DNA of 64,000 nt, from contig JBFIEE010000005.1 of assembly GCA_041603535.1 (NCBI GenBank), positions 23,772 through 87,771 of the forward strand, written 5' to 3'. Shown here piece by piece: positions 62,183 through 64,000 of this stretch (the first letter of the stretch is position 1; every line of letters starts with the position of its first letter). The position numbers and the translations under genes are program-made. Origin of the DNA: HB2-32-21 sp041603535. Its GTDB lineage: Bacteria; Pseudomonadota; Gammaproteobacteria; Pseudomonadales; Porticoccaceae. A model generated the notes under the pieces. The model did not search any database and was not told the origin of the DNA. It was given only the letters and a program-made list of their open reading frames with translations.

Positions 62183-62283
62183 AAAAAACTCCTGGATGTA
62201 ATGCTAAATCCGCACGCGGCGAAAATTGATGTGGTGCGCGGTGCCGGTGATTTAGTAAATATTCAGTCACGAACACGCTGGAT

Positions 62284-63135
62284 TTACTCGAAAACAATAG
62301 TCTTGTTGCCATGGACGAGCACACGGTCTTCGAGGTGAAAACGCAGGCCCCGTGCGAGCACCATTTTTTCCACATCCTTACCGATACGCACCATGTCATC
62401 GACACTGTTGTGATGGTTGATGCGGGCGACGTCCTGGTCAATTATCGGGCCAGCATCGAGCTCGTCAGTAACATAGTGACAGGTGGCACCGATCAATTTT
62501 ACGCCGCGTTCAGCGGCCTGGTGATAGGGTTTTGCACCGGCAAATGCAGGTAGAAAGCTGTGGTGAATATTAATGATTTTGCCAGCATAGCGAGAACAGA
62601 TGTCTGGCGGCAAAATCTGCATATAGCGGGCAAGCACAATTATGTCCGGTTTTATGTCATCAAGGATCTTGCTGAGAGCCGCGAAATGCGCTTCCTTTTC
62701 AGTGGCTGGAAGATGATGGTAGGGCAGTTGGTGCCACTCAACATAACTGCGCAGATCGTCGTGATTGGATACTACCGCTGAAATGTCGAACGTCATCTCG
62801 GCGCTGCGCCAGCGATACAGGATGTCGCTTAGGCAGTGCGCCTGTTTGCTGGCTAACAGCACGACCCGGCTGGGTGCCGCTGTGTCGGTGACGCGCCATG
62901 CCATATTAAAGGTGCTGGCCAGGGGCGCAAAGCGCTGACGAAACTCGTCGATATCGTAAGGCAGTGTGTCTGCAGCAATGACCTGGCGGGTAAAAAACCA
63001 CTTTGAATCGGGGTCGAGGTAGTGGTTGGCTTCGGTTATGAGCCCACCCTGGTCGGCGAGGAATGAACTGACCGCGGCAACGATACCGACCCGGTCAGGG
63101 CAGCTGATGATCAAGCGGTAACTGTTGGCTGGCAT
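62284..63135 (-). CDS. purU: Formyltetrahydrofolate deformylase
   Basis: Hydrolyses 10-formyltetrahydrofolate to formate and tetrahydrofolate. 283 residues, with an N-terminal ACT domain (SCPDRVGIVAAVSSFLADQGG near 10-30) and a formyltransferase-like domain: VVLLASKQAHCL near 92, the catalytic region INIHHSFLPAFAGAKPYHQA near 189-209 and ATCHYVTDELDAGPIIDQ near 217-234. The invariant Asp of the N-H-D type triad is in the latter segment. The formate made here can feed purine synthesis by PurT. Divergent from the macro-domain gene across 302 bases. Confidence 0.95.
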   Translation of the reverse strand: MPANSYRLIISCPDRVGIVAAVSSFLADQGGLITEANHYLDPDSKWFFTRQVIAADTLPYDIDEFRQRFAPLASTFNMAWRVTDTAAPSRVVLLASKQAHCLSDILYRWRSAEMTFDISAVVSNHDDLRSYVEWHQLPYHHLPATEKEAHFAALSKILDDIKPDIIVLARYMQILPPDICSRYAGKIINIHHSFLPAFAGAKPYHQAAERGVKLIGATCHYVTDELDAGPIIDQDVARINHHNSVDDMVRIGKDVEKMVLARGLRFHLEDRVLVHGNKTIVFE

Positions 63136-63437
63136 TTTTTAGCGCCTAAAAATGAGCGTAATTGTAACCGTCCTAAGCCTTATAAATACAGTAAGTGCCT
63201 GAAATATGATGACGTGGCAGAGTGCAACAAATCAACTGGCGAAAGATCACTGGGCAGTATCAGCTGCCTGACATCGGGATATTGGAACATGCTGATTTGA
63301 AAAATGGCCAAATCGGCACTCGTTGTTCGTGAAGATGGCGTCACGTTTACTGATTTGCATCAATTGTTAAATACCCTTATCCGCCTGACAATTAGCAGGT
63401 CACTCGGCGCAGATCAGAAAATGGTGAGGGTAGGAAA
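63136..63437. other. 302-bp gap between purU and the macro-domain gene
   Basis: Mostly noncoding, A+T-rich near purU. A 45-codon open frame (63304-63441) occupies the half next to the macro gene and is described separately. TTGCAT (63355) followed 17 bases later by TATCCG might be a weak promoter, but the -10 match is poor. I see nothing else. Confidence 0.4.
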
Positions 63438-63441
63438 ATGA
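63304..63441 (+). CDS. Possible 45-residue small protein overlapping the macro-domain gene
   Basis: ATG 63304 to TGA 63439-63441 codes for 45 residues (starting MAKSALVVREDGVTF). Its stop overlaps the macro-gene start as ATGA (63438-63441), the coupling arrangement common in this window. Against it: the ribosome site is weak and composition gives no clear family. It might be a tightly coupled partner or just an accidental frame. Confidence 0.3.
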   Translation: MAKSALVVREDGVTFTDLHQLLNTLIRLTISRSLGADQKMVRVGK

Positions 63442-63914
63442 TCAAAGAAGTCTACGGAAATATATTGTTGAGCCAGGCGGGTGCCATTGTTCAGGGTATT
63501 GCGAACAATGAAGATTTTTCACAGGGGCTGGCTTTGTCTGTCAAAGAAAAGTGGCCTGGTATTGAGGACGATTTTAAACAGTGTTGCTGCAACAGCAAAT
63601 TACTACCGGGCGATCTATGGGCATGGAAAAATGCCGACGGGGTGGATGTGATTAACCTGATTACCCGAGGCGCACCCAACAATACGTCGAGCACGTCGTC
63701 CCTGGATAACCTTGATCACAGTCTCGCGCGGCTGGGAACGTTAGTTGAGGAGCGAGGGATCAAAAGTCTCGCGGTTCCGAAAATAGGCACCGACGTTGGC
63801 GGACTTGACTGGCGGGATGTTAAGCCCCTGATCGAAAAACATCTGGGTAAACTCAAGATACCGGTTTATCTGTACACCATCTACAGCAAAAATATGGCAG
63901 CGGTGGAGGACTGA
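63438..63914 (+). CDS. Stand-alone macro-domain protein
   Basis: 158 residues of a single macro domain, a fold that binds ADP-ribose and often removes ADP-ribose from proteins or O-acetyl-ADP-ribose. Visible: IVQGIANNEDFSQGLALSV near 17-35 (the phosphate loop equivalent), NLITRGAPNN near 74, and VPKIGTDVGGLDWRDVKPLIEKHL near 117-140, the C-terminal GxxxGGLxW motif. AGGA precedes the ATG. Whether it hydrolyses or only binds ADP-ribose cannot be told; the usual catalytic Asn-rich motif NAAN is replaced by IANNE. Confidence 0.78.
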   Translation: MIKEVYGNILLSQAGAIVQGIANNEDFSQGLALSVKEKWPGIEDDFKQCCCNSKLLPGDLWAWKNADGVDVINLITRGAPNNTSSTSSLDNLDHSLARLGTLVEERGIKSLAVPKIGTDVGGLDWRDVKPLIEKHLGKLKIPVYLYTIYSKNMAAVED

Positions 63915-64000
63915 TTCGCGCTTTACTGCCTCTACGGCGGTCGTAGGCGAGCGCGTGGGTGCCCGGTCCGCTGGTGGGTAGTGTGTCTTGAACCGCAGCA

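Overview
The window looks like chromosomal core plus accessory DNA from an uncultured or little-studied gammaproteobacterium of the Pseudomonadales/Cellvibrionales type. The main reason is gene order. metW-metX, yggT-proC-yggS, pilT-pilU, ruvX(yqgF)-yqgE-tonB-gshB and pilG-H-I-J-K-chpA-chpB-chpC follow each other almost as remembered for Pseudomonas aeruginosa PA0386-PA0415, and trxA-rho is also paired. No rRNA, tRNA, CRISPR array, insertion sequence or phage gene was seen. Coding density is very high, with many start/stop overlaps.

Layout. 1-2918 (minus): a small conserved ORF, gshA, acpH and a truncated dsbB, each overlapping or almost touching the next. 3279-7541 (plus): a Baeyer-Villiger-type monooxygenase, an HMG-CoA-synthase-like/DUF35 fusion and an SCP-type thiolase, closed by a strong bidirectional terminator. 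7649-9482 (minus): rho and trxA. 9765-13041 (plus): a membrane VTT/DedA domain fused to a dihydrolipoamide-dehydrogenase-like flavoprotein, followed at once by an ArsM-like methyltransferase. 13098-19863 (minus): hemW, rdgB, a DUF4426 gene, metW, metX, yggU, yggT, proC and yggS. 19926-22175 (plus): the twitching ATPases pilT and pilU. 22186-25090 (minus): ruvX, yqgE, tonB, gshB. 25329-37891 (plus): the complete Chp chemosensory cluster controlling type IV pili. 38070-41578 (plus): an AlkK-like acyl-CoA ligase and an acyl-CoA dehydrogenase.

41638-52746 (minus) is the most unusual part: a tightly packed six-gene unit, read from 52746 downward. It holds a ThDP enzyme, two overlapping citrate-synthase-fold proteins with no recognisable catalytic triad, a TonB-dependent receptor, an orphan periplasmic binding protein, and a 1494-residue hybrid kinase that ends in GGDEF and EAL domains. 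A divergent omega-aminotransferase (52967-54286) and a convergent putA (54347-57490) flank it. The rest holds a glutathione-dependent formaldehyde dehydrogenase preceded by three phased repeats, a deazaflavin-type reductase family member, srkA, a [2Fe-2S] ferredoxin with its NADPH reductase, purU, a possible 45-codon ORF and a macro-domain protein.

How it fits together. The organism appears aerobic, surface-motile by type IV pili, and equipped for lipid or ketone catabolism (monooxygenase, thiolase, ligase, dehydrogenase), glutathione-based thiol and formaldehyde chemistry (gshA, gshB, frmA, purU), and uptake through TonB. All functional calls are read by eye from motifs and remembered families; no database search was run.
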